Shown piece after piece: positions 61,980 through 64,000 of a stretch of DNA of 64,000 bases. This stretch comes from Paenibacillus sp. Root444D2 (GTDB lineage: Bacteria > Bacillota > Bacilli > Paenibacillales > NBRC-103111): positions 743,173-807,172 of the forward strand of contig NZ_LMEO01000045.1 of assembly GCF_001426375.1 (NCBI RefSeq), read 5' to 3'. A model generated the notes under the pieces. The model ran no database searches and had not been told where the DNA came from. It saw only the letters and a program-made list of their open reading frames with translations. The stretch's first letter is position 1. Every line of letters begins with the position of its first letter. Position numbers and translations under genes: made by a program.

Positions 61980-63290
61980 ATGAAGAATGCAGTCCAAAGC
62001 TCTCCTGTAGAAACAGTTACGGCAATTACGAATGCGCGTATTTTCGATGGTGAAAAAGTGATCGAGTCAAGGAGTATTGTCATCAAAGGGGAAACCATTA
62101 TTGCGGTGGGCGGCGACATTCCGGCGAATGCAACAATCATCAATGCTGAGGATGCAACATTATTGCCCGGCTTGATTGATGCGCATGTCCACACTTCCAT
62201 CGGTGGATTACGAGATGCATTAAATTTCGGCGTGACGACAGAACTCGAAATGAACGGTGATTTTACGAAAAGAGGACGCGCGATCCAATTGAAAAATATG
62301 GATGACGTCGCCGATGTCCGTTCTGCAGGCACGGCAATCACCGCTCCGGGTGGTCACCCGGATGAATTGCTGCCAGATGGGGATGAGATTCCAGAATTCG
62401 TATTAAAGGAATTGGAGAAGTTATCGAAGGAAGACCGGGAAGCTATGCTAGCCGCTTACGCCCACGATCACGAAGAAGTGCCGCAAGTAACGACGGTGGA
62501 AGAAGCGATTAAACATGTGCATACCCAGGTGGAGAATGGCGCCGACTATATAAAAATCATGATTGAAGAAGGAACAGTCATGGGTGCCCCTGGCCTGCCT
62601 GTCTTAAGCGACGAGATTCTAAAAGTAGCCGTGGAAGAAGCCCATAAGTTCGATAAAGTCGTCATCGCCCACGTCTTGACTGCTCATTCTTCGCAAACCG
62701 CCATCGATCTTGAAGTGGACGGATTGGGCCACCTGTTTATCGACAGGCCCGAGTACACGTCGGAGTTAGTGCAATCCATCGTCGATTCTGGCGCGTTTGT
62801 TACACCGTGTTTGGTGTTGAACTCATCCATTCTTGGGAACCCAGCATCGGAATTGGCGAATGACCCTCGTGTTCATTCCAAATTAAGTCCGGAATGGATC
62901 GATATTTTGAACTCTAGCTTCAATACTTTCCCGCAAGGCAAAATGGAAAATAGCTTTAAAAATGTGATGGATCTTCACAGTGCCGGTGTGGATATTCTGG
63001 TCGGGACGGATGTCGCCCCCGTTCCCGTTCCGAATCTTGGCGGCCTTGCTCATGGAGCCAGCGTACATCATGAATTGCAATTGCTGGTTACGGCCGGGTT
63101 CACTCCGATAGAAGCGCTTCAGTCGGCTACCTCGAAACCGGCCCGTCGGTTCGGTCTTAATGATCGTGGCCGTATTGCCGAGGGTGCGCGCGCTGACCTA
63201 GTACTGGTCAATGGTGATCCGACAACCAATATCTCGGATACCCTATCCATTAAAGCCGTATGGTTCAAAGGTGCGCAAAAACTAAGTTAA
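61980..63290 (+). CDS. Metal-dependent amidohydrolase
   Basis: A 436-residue enzyme from ATG 61980 (AAGGAGG nine bases upstream). It has the amidohydrolase composite beta-sandwich (ITNARIFDGEKVIE) and TIM barrel: HxH in GLIDAHVHTSIGG, a Lys in GADYIKIMIEEGT that may be the carboxylated ligand, His residues in VIAHVLTAHSS and DGLGHLFID, and the catalytic Asp in ILVGTDVAPV, then SKPARRFG and ADLVLVNGDPT. It resembles the imidazolonepropionase/Xaa-Pro-dipeptidase-like group. Cytoplasmic. Substrate unknown; control by MarR suggests a small toxic or scavenged amide or cyclic compound. Confidence 0.87.
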   Translation: MKNAVQSSPVETVTAITNARIFDGEKVIESRSIVIKGETIIAVGGDIPANATIINAEDATLLPGLIDAHVHTSIGGLRDALNFGVTTELEMNGDFTKRGRAIQLKNMDDVADVRSAGTAITAPGGHPDELLPDGDEIPEFVLKELEKLSKEDREAMLAAYAHDHEEVPQVTTVEEAIKHVHTQVENGADYIKIMIEEGTVMGAPGLPVLSDEILKVAVEEAHKFDKVVIAHVLTAHSSQTAIDLEVDGLGHLFIDRPEYTSELVQSIVDSGAFVTPCLVLNSSILGNPASELANDPRVHSKLSPEWIDILNSSFNTFPQGKMENSFKNVMDLHSAGVDILVGTDVAPVPVPNLGGLAHGASVHHELQLLVTAGFTPIEALQSATSKPARRFGLNDRGRIAEGARADLVLVNGDPTTNISDTLSIKAVWFKGAQKLS

Positions 63291-63342
63291 TTATTTCGGC
63301 TATTGTAATAATATGTTATATGTAGTCAAAAACACTTTTGTG

Positions 63343-63373
63343 GCAGGGCACTCTACTTCGAGGAGTGCCCTGC
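63343..63373 (+). terminator. Terminator after the amidohydrolase gene
   Basis: A perfect 11-base GC-rich stem (63343-63353 with 63363-63373), followed by TGTTCGTCTTTG; the T-run is modest. Confidence 0.6.
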
Positions 63374-63400
63374 TGTTCGTCTTTGTAATTAAACTGCCCT

Positions 63401-63840
63401 TTAGTTTAATGAGCTTATAATTTCGATTGTATCTTTTAGTGTTATGGACTTAGAAGAATATTGTCCCAACTTAGTTATAACCTTCGGTTTAATTCGACTT
63501 TCAAAATTATCATTCCAAATAAACATGTTCCTGAATATTTCAAAAGTCGGTTTATAGTTTGATTTTTCTATTCTGAGTAACTGTAAGATAAATCTTCTGA
63601 TAATTCGATACTTTCGTTTCGAATTATCCGTATCCAAAAATATTATTAAATCAGCATTATTAAAACTTTGGAACACCCATTCGTTATAATGAGCACCCTA
63701 CCAAGTATTTAAATGAATAATTGTGCTCAACAGTTGATCTCTTTCTTCCTCAGTCCTTTTAATGTCTCTCGGTTTATGTCTCTTCCATACAACATTATCC
63801 AATTCGTAATACTCGGCGGATGAGCCGCACTTGTACCGCA
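63401..63840 (-). pseudogene. FlaR/adenylate-kinase-like P-loop kinase, broken
   Basis: The minus strand reads YYELDNVVWKRHKPRDIKRT, TEEERDQLLSTIIHLNTW, a TAG at 63700-63698, then in the same frame GAHYNEWVFQSFNNADLIIF and a full C-terminus to 63401. This is the pattern of 'topology-modulation' (FlaR-like) AAA kinases, which have TWIIEG before the stop point here; about two codons are missing as well as the stop. The N-terminus with the P-loop (GSGKST) is gone: upstream of YYELD the sequence is unrelated and soon meets the peptidase gene. So it is truncated and stopped. A non-functional remnant is the clear reading. Confidence 0.75.
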
Positions 63841-63849
63841 ATGTGGGCA

Positions 63850-64000
63850 ATGACAATGAATACTCGTATTGAACAGCTAGTTGCATATATGGATCGGCGG
63901 GCGATCGATGCCGTACTGATTACGATGCCGAAGCATGTGTATTATTTGACCGGGTTTGCGAGCGACCCGCATGAGCGTCTTCTCGGTCTGTTGATTCCGC
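63850..64000 (+). CDS. M24-family peptidase (Xaa-Pro type), N-terminal part
   Basis: The frame runs off the window after about 50 codons. MNTRIEQLVAYMDRRAIDA then VLITMPKHVYYLTGFASDP matches the creatinase/prolidase N-terminal domain of M24 Xaa-Pro aminopeptidase/dipeptidase-like proteins. The start could be ATG 63841, 63850 or 63856; none has a good ribosome site, perhaps because the upstream DNA is a junction with the broken kinase gene. The catalytic domain is beyond the window. Confidence 0.7.
   Translation, partial: MTMNTRIEQLVAYMDRRAIDAVLITMPKHVYYLTGFASDPHERLLGLLIP

Overview
The window looks like a chromosomal carbohydrate-use region from a low-to-mid GC Gram-positive bacterium of the Paenibacillus type. 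The evidence is the gene content: YesM/YesN two-component pairs, LplA/LplB/YtcP-style sugar importers that carry no ATPase of their own, many GH43 enzymes, strong GGAGG ribosome binding sites, and several TTG starts. This is inference from families; no 16S or housekeeping marker is present.

Layout. 1-300 is an IS6-family transposase remnant that cuts off the 3' end of a GH43 pseudogene (to 1693). 1709-6139 is an oxidative pentose (Weimberg-type) set: YjhG/YagF-type sugar-acid dehydratase, 2-oxoglutarate semialdehyde dehydrogenase and an FAH-fold 2-keto-3-deoxy-acid dehydratase, followed by an IclR regulator (6226-6990). 7184-13761 is a glycosidase block: two GH43, a GH127 fossil, GH95 and an AraC regulator. 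14105-19538 is a type-B carboxylesterase and an SBP/YtcP/LplB importer. 20017-20994 is another GH43 with a GH27 fossil behind it. 21329-27285 is a YtfQ/R/T-YjfF-like furanose-sugar importer with two binding proteins, divergent from a kinase/regulator/binding-lipoprotein sensor module (27539-31958). 32104-41886 is a beta-galactosidase operon with importer and YesMN pair; its response regulator carries an in-frame amber stop. 42113-53163 is a sucrose-phosphorylase/PfkB-kinase/esterase/Nif3-like operon with importer and YesMN pair. 53442-58555 is an importer with LacI regulator and HSL-type esterase, next to a GH43 pseudogene (58831-59760). The right end holds an AT-rich GT2 gene, a divergent MarR/amidohydrolase pair with clear operators, a broken kinase-like gene, and the start of an M24 peptidase.

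How it fits together. Extracellular oligosaccharides from xylan, arabinan, galactan and fucosylated glycans would be bound by lipoproteins, imported by permeases that must borrow a shared ATPase, de-esterified, and trimmed by cytoplasmic GH43, GH95 and GH2 enzymes. Pentose acids would enter the TCA cycle as 2-oxoglutarate. Almost everything is on the minus strand.

The most striking overall feature is decay inside an otherwise active locus. Five reading frames are stopped by single in-frame stop codons (TAA, TAA, TAG, TGA, TAG), and two further glycosidase families (GH127, GH27) survive only as fossils. The best regulatory finds are a LacI palindrome in two promoters of adjacent operons and twin MarR operators filling the spacers of two divergent promoters.
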